This document shows positions 51,128 through 60,182 of a stretch of 64,000 nucleotides of DNA, piece after piece. Under the pieces are notes generated by a model. That model made no database searches. It saw nothing but the letters and a program-made list of their open reading frames with translations, and had not been told where the DNA came from. Location of the stretch: contig CAWBIU010000001.1 in NCBI GenBank assembly GCA_963789015.1, forward strand, positions 2,046,001-2,110,000. The letters run 5' to 3'. A program made the translations under genes and the position numbers. Within the stretch, counting starts at the first letter, position 1. Every line of letters begins with the position of its first letter. Origin of the DNA: JAOPZW01 sp963789015 (GTDB lineage: Bacteria; Actinomycetota; Thermoleophilia; Solirubrobacterales; Solirubrobacteraceae).

Positions 51128-51808
51128 ATGCACCGTACGAAGGTCCGGGTCGTCGAGGACGCGCTCGACGCCAACAACACGATCGCGCGCGCCAACCGCG
51201 ACGACTTCGACCGCGCCGGCGTGACGGTGGTCAACCTGATGAGTGCGCCGGGCGCGGGCAAGACGTCGCTGCTGGAGCGCGTCGCCGCCGGCCTGGACGG
51301 CGTGCGCATGGGCGTGCTGGAGGGCGACGTGCAGGGCAGCCTGGACGCCGACCGGCTCGCCTCGCTGCACGTCCCGGTCACGCAGCTCAACACCGACCCG
51401 GGGTTCGGCGGCGAGTGCCACCTCGACGCGAACATGGTCCGCTCGGCGCTCGGGGCGATCCCGCTCGAGGACCTCGACCTGCTCGTCATCGAGAACGTCG
51501 GCAACCTCGTCTGCCCGGCCGAGTTCCGCGTCGGCGAGGATGCGCGCGTGATGGTGTCCTCGGTCACCGAGGGCGAGGACAAGCCGCTGAAGTACCCGCT
51601 CATGTTCCGCGCCTGTGAGCTCGTGCTGGTCAACAAGATCGACCTGCTCGAGCACCTCGACTACGACCTCGACCTGTTTCTGCACCACCTCGACGCGGTC
51701 AACCCCGGCGTCGAGCGGATGCTCGTCAGCGCACATACCGGCGAGGGCGTCGGCGCGTGGTGCGAGTGGCTCGCCGGGCGCGCCGCCCGGACCGGGGCGG
51801 CCGTGTGA
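51128..51808 (+). CDS. hypB: Hydrogenase nickel incorporation GTPase HypB
   Basis: 226 residues. P-loop APGAGKTS at about 40-47, LEGDVQGSLDADRLA, GGECHLDANMVRSAL with the metal-binding Cys-His, LLVIENVGNLVCPAEFRVGEDARV and VNKIDLLEHL give the complete HypB GTPase pattern. The N-terminal His-rich nickel-storage stretch and the CxxCGC motif of some HypBs are absent, so it is the minimal form. Hydrolyses GTP to release nickel through HypA. Confidence 0.96.
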   Translation: MHRTKVRVVEDALDANNTIARANRDDFDRAGVTVVNLMSAPGAGKTSLLERVAAGLDGVRMGVLEGDVQGSLDADRLASLHVPVTQLNTDPGFGGECHLDANMVRSALGAIPLEDLDLLVIENVGNLVCPAEFRVGEDARVMVSSVTEGEDKPLKYPLMFRACELVLVNKIDLLEHLDYDLDLFLHHLDAVNPGVERMLVSAHTGEGVGAWCEWLAGRAARTGAAV

Positions 51809-53013
51809 CGGCGCCCTCCGGCGTCGACGTCGTCAGCCTGCGTCTCGATGAGCGCACGCGGGCCAACGACGCCCTGTTCGGCGCCGAGGCCGATCGCATC
51901 GCGCGGCTCTGCCACCGCATGGCCGAGCGCTTCGCCGCGGGCGGCCGGCTCGTGGCCGTCGGCGGTGCGGGCGCCGATCGCTCCGACGTGCGCCACGTCA
52001 CCGTCGAGTTCGTCCACCCGGTGATCGTCGGCAAGCGCGCGCTGCCGGCGATCGGACTGTCCGTCGAGGGTGGCGCGCTCGAGGCCCAGGTCGCGCTCAC
52101 CGCCGAGCCCGGCGACATGGCGATCGCCTTCGGCGACGGCCCGGACGTCGCGGCCGCCGTCGCGCTCGCCGCCGAGCGCGGCTGCCTGACCGTCGCCTTC
52201 ACCCCCGTCGGCGCCGAGTGGACCTGGGCACCGCCCTCGGAGGACCCGTTCGTCCGCCAGGAGCTGGCCGAGACGCTCTACCACGTGCTCTGGGAGCTCG
52301 TCCACGTGTTCTTCGACCACCGCGGCCTGCTCGAGGGGCGCCGCGAGCGCGCCGTGCACGACGCGGGCGCGTCGGCCTTCCTGTACCCGTTCCTCGACGA
52401 GCGCGAGGACGACCTCGACGCCGTCGTCGCCGACGTCGCCGCGTCCGTGCGCATGAAGGCGGCCGAGGTCGGCGCGCTGCGCGCGCAGACGCTGGGGGAG
52501 GGCGCCGCGACGCTGCGGGCCGCGGCCGGCGCGCTGCGCGAGTCCTTCGCGCGGGGCGGGCGCGTGCTCGCGCTCGGCAACGGCGGCTCGGCCACGGACG
52601 CGATGGACATCGTCGCCGACCTGCGCGACCCGCCGGTGCCGGGCTGGCCCGCGCGCGCGGCCATCGACCTCACCGAGGACACCGCGATCCTCACCGCGCT
52701 GGCCAACGACATCGGGACCGAGGGCATCTTCTCGCGACAGGTCATCGCCCACGGCCGTCCCGGCGACATCGTGCTCGCGATCTCGACGAGCGGCGGCTCG
52801 GCCAACGTCATCGCCGCGCTGGACGAGGCGCGCCGGCGCGGCCTGGGCACGATCGCGCTCGTCGGCTACGACGGCGGCCGCGTCGCCGCCGAACGGCTCG
52901 CGGACCACGTGATCATCACGCGCTCCGAGCACATCCCGCGCATCCAGGAGGCGCAGGCCAGCGCGCTGCACGTCATGCGCGAGCTCGTCGAGACGGGTAC
53001 GCCTGGGGCATGA
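51805..53013 (+). CDS. Tandem SIS-domain protein (phosphoheptose-isomerase-like) of the hydrogenase operon
   Basis: 402 residues from GTG 51805 (GTGA overlap with hypB). The C-terminal half (about 215-395) is a GmhA-like SIS domain: GGRVLALGNGGSATDAMDIVADLRDP, VLAISTSGGSANVIAALDEARRRGLGTIALVGYDGGRVA. The N-terminal half (about 25-170) is a degenerate SIS fold with VAVGGAGADRSDVRHVTVEFVHPVIVGKRALPAIGLS. SIS proteins of this kind recur in actinobacterial hydrogenase clusters, with no explained role; a sugar-phosphate activity would be unexpected in hydrogenase assembly. Confidence 0.85.
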   Translation: MTAPSGVDVVSLRLDERTRANDALFGAEADRIARLCHRMAERFAAGGRLVAVGGAGADRSDVRHVTVEFVHPVIVGKRALPAIGLSVEGGALEAQVALTAEPGDMAIAFGDGPDVAAAVALAAERGCLTVAFTPVGAEWTWAPPSEDPFVRQELAETLYHVLWELVHVFFDHRGLLEGRRERAVHDAGASAFLYPFLDEREDDLDAVVADVAASVRMKAAEVGALRAQTLGEGAATLRAAAGALRESFARGGRVLALGNGGSATDAMDIVADLRDPPVPGWPARAAIDLTEDTAILTALANDIGTEGIFSRQVIAHGRPGDIVLAISTSGGSANVIAALDEARRRGLGTIALVGYDGGRVAAERLADHVIITRSEHIPRIQEAQASALHVMRELVETGTPGA

Positions 53014-53462
53014 CCGCTCTCGACGAGATCGCCCACGGTGCGCTGCGCGGAGCGATCGGGGCCATGGCCATGTCGGGCCTGCGCACGGTGACCGTCGACC
53101 TCGGGCTCGTCCAGGAGACGCCGCCCGACGCGATCCTGCGCCGCCGCGCGACGGGCCTGCTCAAGCGCGTGCCGCGCTCGCACCGGCGCTCGGCCATCGA
53201 GCTCGCCCACTGGGCCTACGGGGCCGGCGGGGGCGTCGCGTTCGCGGCGCTGCCCGACTCGGTCCGCCGGCGGCCCTGGGTGGGCCCGGCCTACGGGCTC
53301 GCGGCGTGGCTGGCCTTCGAGGCGGGGATCGCGCCCGCGCTCGGGCTGCCGCATGCCAGGCGCAGCCGCAAACGCGAGAGCCTCGGGATCGCGCTCGACC
53401 ACCTGCTCTACGGCTTCGCGCTGTCCGAGTTCCGCGCGCGCCCACAGGAGCGCGCCGGATGA
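53010..53462 (+). CDS. Hypothetical membrane protein of the hydrogenase operon (150 aa)
   Basis: 150 residues; ATGA overlap with the SIS gene and overlaps hypF by four bases. LDEIAHGALRGAIGAMAMSGLRTVTVDLG is an amphiphilic N-terminal helix, GAGGGVAFAALPD and VGPAYGLAAWLAFEAGIAPALGLP are probable membrane helices, and the end IALDHLLYGFALSEFR is helical. Similar glycine/alanine-rich small membrane proteins occur elsewhere in actinobacteria, but I cannot name a family. Position between SIS and HypF makes a maturation or membrane-anchoring role possible. Confidence 0.7.
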   Translation: MTALDEIAHGALRGAIGAMAMSGLRTVTVDLGLVQETPPDAILRRRATGLLKRVPRSHRRSAIELAHWAYGAGGGVAFAALPDSVRRRPWVGPAYGLAAWLAFEAGIAPALGLPHARRSRKRESLGIALDHLLYGFALSEFRARPQERAG

Positions 53463-55762
53463 CCGACGTCGCGCCGGCGCCGCCGGGCGCCGGGCGCGTG
53501 CGCCGGCGGGCGCGCGTGCGGGGGACGGTGCAGGGCGTGGGCTTCCGGCCGTACGTCTTCCGGCTCGCCGAGGAGGCCGGCCTGGACGGCTTCGTGCTCA
53601 ACGACGAGAGCGGCGTCGTCATCGAGGTCGAGGGCGAGCGCGCGGCGGTCGAGCGCTTCAAGCTGCGCCTGCCGCGCGAGACGCCGCCGATGGCCTCCGT
53701 CGAGTCCGTGCGCTGGCGGCGGGTCGACGTCGGGCCGCCCGGCGAGCACGGGTTCCGCATCGCCGAGAGCGCGCGTCACGGCGAGCCCGATGCGCTCGTC
53801 GCGCCCGACAGCGCCACGTGCGCCGCCTGCCTGGCCGAGCTCGACGATCCCGCCGACCGCCGCTTCCGTTACCCGTTCATCAACTGCACGGACTGCGGGC
53901 CGCGCTTCACGATCGTCCGCGGCGTCCCCTACGACCGGCCGCTGACGACGATGGCCGGCTTCACGATGTGCGCCGCCTGCCAGGCCGAGTACGACGACCC
54001 GCGCGACCGCCGCTTCCACGCCCAGCCCAACGCGTGCCCCGCATGCGGCCCGTCGGTGCGCCTCGTCGACGAGCGCGGCGCTGCGGTCGCCGCCGCCGAC
54101 CCGGTGCGCGCGGCCGCCGCGGCCCTGCGCGACGGGCGGATCGTCGCCGTCAAGGGGCTCGGCGGCTACCACCTCGCCTGCCGCGCCGGCGACGAGGCCG
54201 CGGTCGCGGCGCTGCGCGCCCGCAAGCACCGCGAGGACCGGCCGTTCGCCGTCATGGCGGGCGACCTCGCCGCGGCGCGCGCGATCGTCGACCTGGAGGA
54301 CGGGGAGGAGGCGCTGCTGCGCGGCCGCGCCCGGCCGATCGTCATCGCGCCGCGGCGGCCCGGCGCGCCGATCGCCCCCTCGGTGGCCCCGCGCTGCGCC
54401 GAGGTCGGCGTGATGCTCCCCTACACGCCGCTGCACCACCTGCTGCTCGGCGACGTGGGCGAGCCGCTCGTCATGACGAGCGGCAACGTGGCCGACGAGC
54501 CGATCGCCCACCGCGACGACGACGCCATCGAGCGCCTGGCCCCGATCGCCGACCTGCTGCTCGTCCACGACCGCCCGATCCACGTGCGCGCCGACGACTC
54601 CGTCGTGCGCTCGCTCGGCGCGCGCGGGACGCTGGCGATGCGCCGCTCGCGCGGCCACGTCCCGACGAGCATCGACCTGCCGCGCGCGGCGGAGCGACCG
54701 GTGCTCGCCTGCGGCGCCGAGCTCAAGAGCACCTTCTGCGTGGCCAAGGGCACGCGCGCGTGGCTCGGCCACCACATCGGCGACCTGCACCATCCCGAGA
54801 CGCTGCGCGCCTTCCGCGACGGCGTCGAGCACTTCGAGCGCGTCTTCGCCGTCGCGCCCGAGGTCGTCGCGCACGACCTGCACCCCGACTACCTGTCGAC
54901 CGCCTACGCGCTCGAGCGCGACGGCGTCGAGCACGTCGCCGTCCAGCACCACCACGCGCACCTGGCGGCGTGCCTGGCCGAGCACGGCGAGAGCGGCCCC
55001 GCCGTCGGCGCGATCTACGACGGCAGCGGGCTCGGCCCGGACGGGACGGTGTGGGGCGGCGAGCTGCTGGCCGGCGACCTCGACGGCTTCGTCCGCGCCG
55101 GCCACCTGCACCCCGTGCGCCTGCCGGGCGGCGACCAGGCCGTGCGCCAGCCGTGGCGGATGGCGTGCGCGTGGCTCGTCGAGGCGCTCGACACCGACCA
55201 GCCGCCGCGGCCGCACGCGCTCGCCGACCTCGTCGACGCCGGGCGCTGGCGCGCGGTCGCGGCGATGGCGCGCCGCGGCACGATGGCGCCGGTGACGACG
55301 AGCGCCGGGCGCCTGTTCGACGCCGTCGCCGCGCTCTGCGGCCTGCGCGCGACCGTCACCTACGAGGGCCAGGCGGCGGTCGAGCTCGAGGCATGCCGCG
55401 ATCCGCTCGAGCGCGGCGCCTACCCGCTGCCGATGGGCGCCGACCGCGTCCTCGACGCGCGCCCGACGATCCTCGCCGTCGCCGCCGACGCGGCGGCCGG
55501 CGTGCCCGCCGGGATCATCTCGGCGCGCTTCCACCGTGGGCTGGCCCGGGCGACGGCACGCGCGCTCGAGCGCGCCGCGGTCGCCCACGGAACGGGCCTC
55601 GCCGTGCTGTCGGGCGGCGTCTTCCAGAACCGCGCGCTGCTCGAGGAGACGGCGGCCGAGGCCGAGCGGAGCGGGCTGCGCGTGCTCGTCCCCGAGCGCG
55701 TGCCGCCGAACGACGGCGGGATCGCGCTCGGCCAGGCGGCGATCGCGGCGCGTCCCCGCTAG
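53459..55762 (+). CDS. hypF: Carbamoyltransferase HypF
   Basis: 767 residues, full length. Domains: acylphosphatase (about 15-105, GTVQGVGFRPYVFRLAEEAG), two zinc-finger pairs (CAACLAELDDPADRRFRYPFINCTDCGPRFT and CAACQAEYDDPRDRRFHAQPNACPACGP), YrdC-like (KGLGGYHLACRAGDEAAVAALRARKHREDRPFAVM) and the Kae1-like carbamoyltransferase (AVQHHHAHLAACLAEHGESGP, YDGSGLGPDGTVWGGELL, LSGGVFQNRALLEETA). It makes carbamoyl-AMP from carbamoyl phosphate and transfers it to HypE. Last gene of the 18-gene operon. Confidence 0.97.
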   Translation: MTDVAPAPPGAGRVRRRARVRGTVQGVGFRPYVFRLAEEAGLDGFVLNDESGVVIEVEGERAAVERFKLRLPRETPPMASVESVRWRRVDVGPPGEHGFRIAESARHGEPDALVAPDSATCAACLAELDDPADRRFRYPFINCTDCGPRFTIVRGVPYDRPLTTMAGFTMCAACQAEYDDPRDRRFHAQPNACPACGPSVRLVDERGAAVAAADPVRAAAAALRDGRIVAVKGLGGYHLACRAGDEAAVAALRARKHREDRPFAVMAGDLAAARAIVDLEDGEEALLRGRARPIVIAPRRPGAPIAPSVAPRCAEVGVMLPYTPLHHLLLGDVGEPLVMTSGNVADEPIAHRDDDAIERLAPIADLLLVHDRPIHVRADDSVVRSLGARGTLAMRRSRGHVPTSIDLPRAAERPVLACGAELKSTFCVAKGTRAWLGHHIGDLHHPETLRAFRDGVEHFERVFAVAPEVVAHDLHPDYLSTAYALERDGVEHVAVQHHHAHLAACLAEHGESGPAVGAIYDGSGLGPDGTVWGGELLAGDLDGFVRAGHLHPVRLPGGDQAVRQPWRMACAWLVEALDTDQPPRPHALADLVDAGRWRAVAAMARRGTMAPVTTSAGRLFDAVAALCGLRATVTYEGQAAVELEACRDPLERGAYPLPMGADRVLDARPTILAVAADAAAGVPAGIISARFHRGLARATARALERAAVAHGTGLAVLSGGVFQNRALLEETAAEAERSGLRVLVPERVPPNDGGIALGQAAIAARPR

Positions 55763-55905
55763 CGGCGGTCGAGCAGCGACCAGACGGTGCTCGTGGCCAC
55801 GCCGTGGACGAGCACGGCGGTCATGGCGGCGGTTCCGGCCGCGCCGGCGACGAGGCCGCGCGCCAGGGCGCCGAGAGGGGTGAGCCGGTCCGGGAGCTGG
55901 GGCAC
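55759..55905 (-). CDS. Small hypothetical membrane protein (48 aa)
   Basis: GTG-initiated 48-codon frame just downstream of moeA; its TAG and the hypF TAG share the palindrome CTAG. LGALARGLVAGAAGTAAMTAVLVHGVATSTVWSLLD is one hydrophobic helix. The GALxRGxxAGxxGTxAM pattern resembles the start of the 150-aa hydrogenase-operon protein (GALRGAIGAMAM), so it may be a truncated relative. Weak evidence overall: no clear ribosome site. Confidence 0.35.
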   Translation of the reverse strand: MPQLPDRLTPLGALARGLVAGAAGTAAMTAVLVHGVATSTVWSLLDRR

Positions 55906-55947
55906 CGGGGCGGCACTCCCGGCGCGGGCGCCCGTCAAGCGCGCGGC

Positions 55948-57127
55948 TCAGATGCGCTCGATGTCGACCTCGGTCCCCGCCGGCAGATCGCCCTCGCCGC
56001 GCGGGACGATGGCCAGCGCGTCGGCGCCGAGCATCGAGGTGAGCTGGTGCGAGCCCTGCGGACCGGTGGGCAGCGCGCGCCCGTCGTCGAGCCGCACGCG
56101 GATGCAGTCCTCGCGCGCGCGCTGGCGGCGGACGGCCTCGCCCAAGATGGCGCGCCCGCGCTGCGGCGTGCCGTCGCCGCCCTGCAGCACGGCGAGCGCG
56201 GGCCGTGCGAAGAGCAGGAACGTGACCATCGCCGACACGGGGTTGCCGGGCAGGCCGAAGACGATCTGGTCGCCGCGGCGCCCGAACCACAACGGCTTGC
56301 CCGGCCGCATGGCCACCCGCCAGAAGACCTCCTCGACGCCGGTGGACACGAGCGCCGGCTTGACATGGTCGTGCGGGCCGACGGACACGCCACCGGTGAG
56401 CAGCAGGACGTCGCAGCCGTCGAGCGCGGCGCCGATCGCCGCGCGCGTGGCCTGCGCGTCGTCGGGGACGGCGCCGCCCTCGATGAGCACGGCGCCCGCG
56501 CGGCGCGCCAGGGCGCCGAGGGTGACGGCGTTGGAGTTGTGCAGCTGGCCGGGGCGGAGCTCGCCGCCCGGCACCACGAGCTCGTCGCCCGTCGCCAGCA
56601 CGGCGACCCGCGGAGCGCGCGCGCAGCGCACGGCCGCGCGGCCGGCCTCGACGGCGAGGCCGAGCTCGGCGGGCCCGAGCTCCGTGCCGGCGGGCAGGAC
56701 GGTCTCTCCGCGCCGCAGGTCCTCACCCGGGCCGCGCACGTGGTTGCCCGCGCGCCACGTCCTCGCTCGGGGTGACCGCGTCGCCGTCGTCCTCGGCCGC
56801 CTCGACGGGCAGGATCGCGTCGGCGCCGTCGGGCAGCGCCGCGCCGGTGGAGATCCGGACCGCCTCGCCGTCGCCGACGGGGACCGGTGACGGCGTCCCC
56901 GCGCGGGACTCGCCGACGATCCGCAGCCGCCGCCCGGCGGGGCCGCCGCGGATCGCGAAGCCGTCCATCGCGCTGTTGGCGAAGGCGGGCACGTCGTGCT
57001 CGGCGGTGACGTCCTCGGCGAGCACGCGTCCGAGCGCGGCGGCCACCGCGACGTCCTCGCCGCCCAGCGGCTTCACGGCGGCGAGCACGAGCGCGCGGGC
57101 CTCGTCGATCGTCAGCAGGTCGGCCAT
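55948..57127 (-). CDS. moeA: Molybdopterin molybdotransferase MoeA, interrupted by one frameshift
   Basis: Inserts molybdate into adenylated molybdopterin. The first 125 residues (TIDEARALVLAAVKPLGGEDVAVAAALGRVLAEDV, PAFANSAMDGFAIRGG, RISTGAALPDGADAILPVE) are in one frame; the rest (VRGPGEDLRRGETVLPAGTEL, VAVLATGDELVVPGGELRPGQLHNSN, LLLTGGVSVGPHDHVKPAL, VFGLPGNPVSAMVTF) in another. The join is near 56750, CGCGGGCAACC; removing one G restores ARGNHVRGPGED and a 392-residue protein. I infer a sequencing insertion. Confidence 0.88.
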
Positions 57128-57185
57128 CGGCGCCCATCATGCCGACTCGCGCGAGTCCGTCGGCGCCGCCTGGTCCAATCCGGGC

Positions 57186-58046
57186 ATGACCGCCCCGCCG
57201 CGCCCCGTGGCCGACGTCCCGCCGCCCGACCTGGCCGACGGGACCGCGGTCGCCCACGCGTGGCTGGTCGAGCTGATCGCCGCCGCGCCGCTGGCGCACG
57301 CCGGGCGCGTCCCGGTCGCGCGCCTGGCCGCCGACGGGCCGGCGCTGTGCGCGGCGCTGCTCGCCGCCACGGGCGCCGAGGCCGAGCTCGATCGCCTGCG
57401 GCCCGGCGGGGACCGCCTCGCGCTGGCCGCCGGCGCGGCCGAGCTCGCGGGCGCCGGCGAGCCGGCCGGCGCCGTCGCCGCCGTGGCCGCGCTGCGGCGC
57501 GCGCTGTGGGCGACGCTCGCCGTCGACGACGCCGCGCTGGCCGCGCGCCTGGGCCACGTCTGCGACGTGGTCGCCCAGGCCGTGCTCGAGCCGCCCGTGG
57601 CCGAGGCGCTGGCCGAGGCCGAGACGCCGTGGGTGGCGGCGATCGCGCGCCGCCTGCAGGCCGGCGGTCGCCCGCTCTCGGTGCTCGTCGTCGAGGCGCA
57701 CGACGCGGACCGCCTGCTCGCCGCCGGCGGGCGCGACGCCGCCTCGCTCGACGCCATCGAGCGCGCGGTCCGCCACGCCGTGCGCCCGGCCGATGCCGTG
57801 GTGCGCGAGAACGCGGGGCGGCACTGGATCGTCGCCGACGGCCTCGACGCCGACGGCGCGCGGGCGCTCGCCGAGCACGTCGCGTCGGCGGTCGCCTCCG
57901 GCGCGCCGACGCACGGCGCGCCGCCCTCCGTCGCCGCCGGGCTGGCCGCCGTCCCGGCCGACGGCGACGGGGCCGCGGCGCTCGCCGCGCTGGCCGACGA
58001 GCGCCTGTTCGCGGCCCGCGCCGCGGGCGTCACCGTCGTGGGGTGA
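57186..58046 (+). CDS. Degenerate GGDEF-like domain protein
   Basis: 286 residues, Ala-rich. The N-terminal half is helical (VAHAWLVELIAAAPLAHAGRVPVARLAADG, LWATLAVDDAALAARLGHVCDVVAQAVLE). The C-terminal 125 residues follow the GGDEF fold order (LSVLVVEAHDADRLLAAGG, IERAVRHAVRPADAVVRENAGRHWIVADGLDADGARALAEHV, PSVAAGLAAVPADGDGAAALAALADERLFAARAAGV), but the catalytic GG(D/E)EF is replaced by ENAGRHWIV. It should therefore be inactive as a cyclase, possibly a sensor or binding protein. Divergent from moeA by 58 bases. Confidence 0.6.
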   Translation: MTAPPRPVADVPPPDLADGTAVAHAWLVELIAAAPLAHAGRVPVARLAADGPALCAALLAATGAEAELDRLRPGGDRLALAAGAAELAGAGEPAGAVAAVAALRRALWATLAVDDAALAARLGHVCDVVAQAVLEPPVAEALAEAETPWVAAIARRLQAGGRPLSVLVVEAHDADRLLAAGGRDAASLDAIERAVRHAVRPADAVVRENAGRHWIVADGLDADGARALAEHVASAVASGAPTHGAPPSVAAGLAAVPADGDGAAALAALADERLFAARAAGVTVVG

Positions 58047-58808
58047 TCAGCGGAGCTCGGGCGGCTCGGCGACGCGGTCGCCGGGCAGGATCGACATCCG
58101 CAGCGCGATCTCGGCCGCGGTGCGCGCCCCGGCCAGCTCGACGGCGAGCAGGGCGAGCAGCACGACGAGCTGGACGCGCGCCGCCTCGCCCGGCGAGGCG
58201 CCCCCGAGCACGAGCCCGACGAACGTCCCCGGCAGCGTGACGAGGCCGACGCTGCGCGTCTGGTCGATCGCCGGGATCAGGCCGGTGCGCACGGCGCGCA
58301 CCGCGGTGGGGCGAAGCGCGTCGCGCGCCGCGTCGCCGAGGGCCAGACGCGTCTCGATCTCCTCGGCGTCGTCGCGCAGGCCCTCGACGAAGCGCCGCCC
58401 GGTCAGCCCGACCGCGGTCATCGCGCCGCCGATGAGGATCCCCGCGCCGGGGACGACCGCGCGCGGCTCGAAGTCGAAGGCGCCCCCGGCCACGAGCACG
58501 CCGAGCGCGGCCAGCGAGGGAAGGGCGATCGACACCGCCGCGGTGCGCCGGGCCGCCGGCAGCGGGCGCAGGCGGCGCCCGGCGACGAACGTCGCGGTGG
58601 TCAGCATCACGCCGATGAACAGCGCGGTGAGCGCCGGGAGCTCGAAGACGAGCACGAGGAAGGCGCCGACGCCGGCGAGCTGCACGGCCGCGCGTGCCGA
58701 GGCGACGAGCAGCTCGGGGGCGAGCCCGAGCCGCCAGCGCCACGCCAGGGCCGCGGCGACGAGCGCGAACGCCGCGGCGATGACGAGCTGGGCGACGGCC
58801 TGGCTCAT
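58047..58808 (-). CDS. fetB: ABC transporter permease, FetB/UPF0014 family
   Basis: 253 residues with seven or so membrane helices. WRLGLAPELLVASARAAVQLAGVGAFLVLVF, GAGILIGGAMTAVGLTGRRFVEGLRDDAEEIETRLALGD, RTGLIPAIDQTRSVGLVTLPGTFVGLVLGGASPGEAARVQLVVLLALL is the conserved UPF0014 permease core. E. coli FetAB exports iron and protects against peroxide; the same role is inferred here. Stop overlaps the convergent-side boundary of the GGDEF-like gene by none (adjacent stops at 58046/58047). Confidence 0.88.
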   Translation of the reverse strand: MSQAVAQLVIAAAFALVAAALAWRWRLGLAPELLVASARAAVQLAGVGAFLVLVFELPALTALFIGVMLTTATFVAGRRLRPLPAARRTAAVSIALPSLAALGVLVAGGAFDFEPRAVVPGAGILIGGAMTAVGLTGRRFVEGLRDDAEEIETRLALGDAARDALRPTAVRAVRTGLIPAIDQTRSVGLVTLPGTFVGLVLGGASPGEAARVQLVVLLALLAVELAGARTAAEIALRMSILPGDRVAEPPELR

Positions 58809-59434
58809 GGCGCGGCCGGCGCCTCGAGCGCCACGCGCCGGTCGGCGACCTCGCCGGCCCAGCGCAGGTCGTGCGTCGCCGCGCAGACGGCCAGGCCGGC
58901 GCCGGCCAGGCCGCGAAGCGTCGTCCCCAGATGGTCCGCGACGTCCTCGTCGAGCGCCGCCGTCGGCTCGTCGAGGAGCAGGACGTCGGGCTCGCGCGAC
59001 AGCGCCCGCGCAATGGCCACGCGCGCCTGCTCGCCGCCCGACAGCTGTCCGGCGGGGCGCTGCGCATAGCCGGCGTCGAGGCCGGCCGCCGCCAGGGCGG
59101 CGGGCACGTCGGCGTCCGGCGCGCCGTGGCGCACGTTGTCGGCGACGCTGCCCGGCAGCATGCGCGGGTGCTGGGCGACGAGCCCGACCCGGCGGCGCAG
59201 CGCACGGGGGTCGAGCTCGGTGATGTCGACGCCGTCGAGGAGGACCTCGCCCGCGTCGGGCCGCAGGAGGCCGTTGCAGCAACGCAGGAGCGTGCTCTTG
59301 CCCGAGCCCGAGGGCGCGATGAGGGCCGTGACCGAGCCCGGGACGAGGTCGAGCGAGGCGCCGTCGAGGACCAGCCGACCGGCTCGACGGAGCCTCAGGC
59401 CGCGCGCCTCGAGACGGGCGCCGCTCCTCGCCAT
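58805..59434 (-). CDS. fetA: ABC transporter ATP-binding protein, FetA-like
   Basis: 209 residues. Walker A APSGSGKSTL, Q-loop LVAQHPRMLPGSVADNV, signature QLSGGEQARVAIARALSREP, Walker B VLLLDEPTAALDE and H-switch AATHDLRWA are all present. Stop and the fetB ATG overlap by four bases (ATGA), so the two form one transporter. Pairing with a UPF0014 permease points to FetAB-type metal export. Confidence 0.9.
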   Translation of the reverse strand: MARSGARLEARGLRLRRAGRLVLDGASLDLVPGSVTALIAPSGSGKSTLLRCCNGLLRPDAGEVLLDGVDITELDPRALRRRVGLVAQHPRMLPGSVADNVRHGAPDADVPAALAAAGLDAGYAQRPAGQLSGGEQARVAIARALSREPDVLLLDEPTAALDEDVADHLGTTLRGLAGAGLAVCAATHDLRWAGEVADRRVALEAPAAP

Positions 59435-59445
59435 GGGGCGGGACT

Positions 59446-60174
59446 CTACGTCGCGGCGAGCCCGCCGGTGGGCGCCGCGGGCGCCGGTGGCGGCGTGATG
59501 ATCGTCCCGCGCTGCGGGGAGACGCCGATCGTGCGGGTGACGGTCAGCCCGAGCTGCTCTGCGGTCGCCGAGGTCAGGTCGTAGTGGGCGCCGTGGGCGA
59601 ACGGCCCGCGGTCGACGACCGGGACGGTCATGCTGCGGCCGTTGAGGTAGACCTCGACCGCGGTGCCGCACGGCAGCGTGCGGTGGGCGACGCCGACGAG
59701 CGCGTGCGAGAGCACCTGTCCGCAGGCGGTCTTCCTGCCGTACAGGCCGGGCCCGTACCACGTCGCGCGCGCCGGGCGGTAGACGGTCACCTGCGTGGTC
59801 GGAGGCGCGGCGGCGGCACGGGCGGTCGCTCCGCCGGCGACGGCGCGGACGACGAACCGCCCGAGCTGGGCCGGGCGCCAACGCGCCAGGAACGCGCCGC
59901 CCTCGCCGGCCTTCGCCGTCGTCTCGGGGACCCAGCCGCGGTCGGGCGTCAGGCGCTCGATCTGGACGACGCGCCCGGCGGGGACGTCGGGCAGGGCGCC
60001 GCGCAGGCGCGAGACGCGTCCGAGCAGCGCGCCCGGCCACGTGTACAGCGAGCCGCCCGTGCCCAGCGCCGAGGCGGGCGGCGCCGCCGTGTCCGCCGCG
60101 GCCGGCCCGGCGCAGGCCAAGGCCCCGCAGAACGCGGCGGCGAGCGTCACGATGTGAGTGCGCAGCGGCGGCAA
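59446..60174 (-). CDS. RlpA-like double-psi beta-barrel secreted protein
   Basis: 242 residues from a TTG at 60174 with GAGG upstream. Signal peptide (LRTHIVTLAAAFCGALACAGPAAA), a beta domain (about 40-120), then an RlpA-type barrel: RATWYGPGLYGRKTACGQVLSHALVGVAHRTLPCGTAVEVYLNGRSMTVPVVDRGPFAHGAHYDLTSATAEQLG, with the catalytic-type Asp in VVDRGPF. Family members bind or cleave peptidoglycan. Expression sits behind a c-di-AMP riboswitch, common for actinobacterial wall-remodelling genes. Confidence 0.85.
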   Translation of the reverse strand: MPPLRTHIVTLAAAFCGALACAGPAAADTAAPPASALGTGGSLYTWPGALLGRVSRLRGALPDVPAGRVVQIERLTPDRGWVPETTAKAGEGGAFLARWRPAQLGRFVVRAVAGGATARAAAAPPTTQVTVYRPARATWYGPGLYGRKTACGQVLSHALVGVAHRTLPCGTAVEVYLNGRSMTVPVVDRGPFAHGAHYDLTSATAEQLGLTVTRTIGVSPQRGTIITPPPAPAAPTGGLAAT

Positions 60175-60182
60175 CCTGGTCC

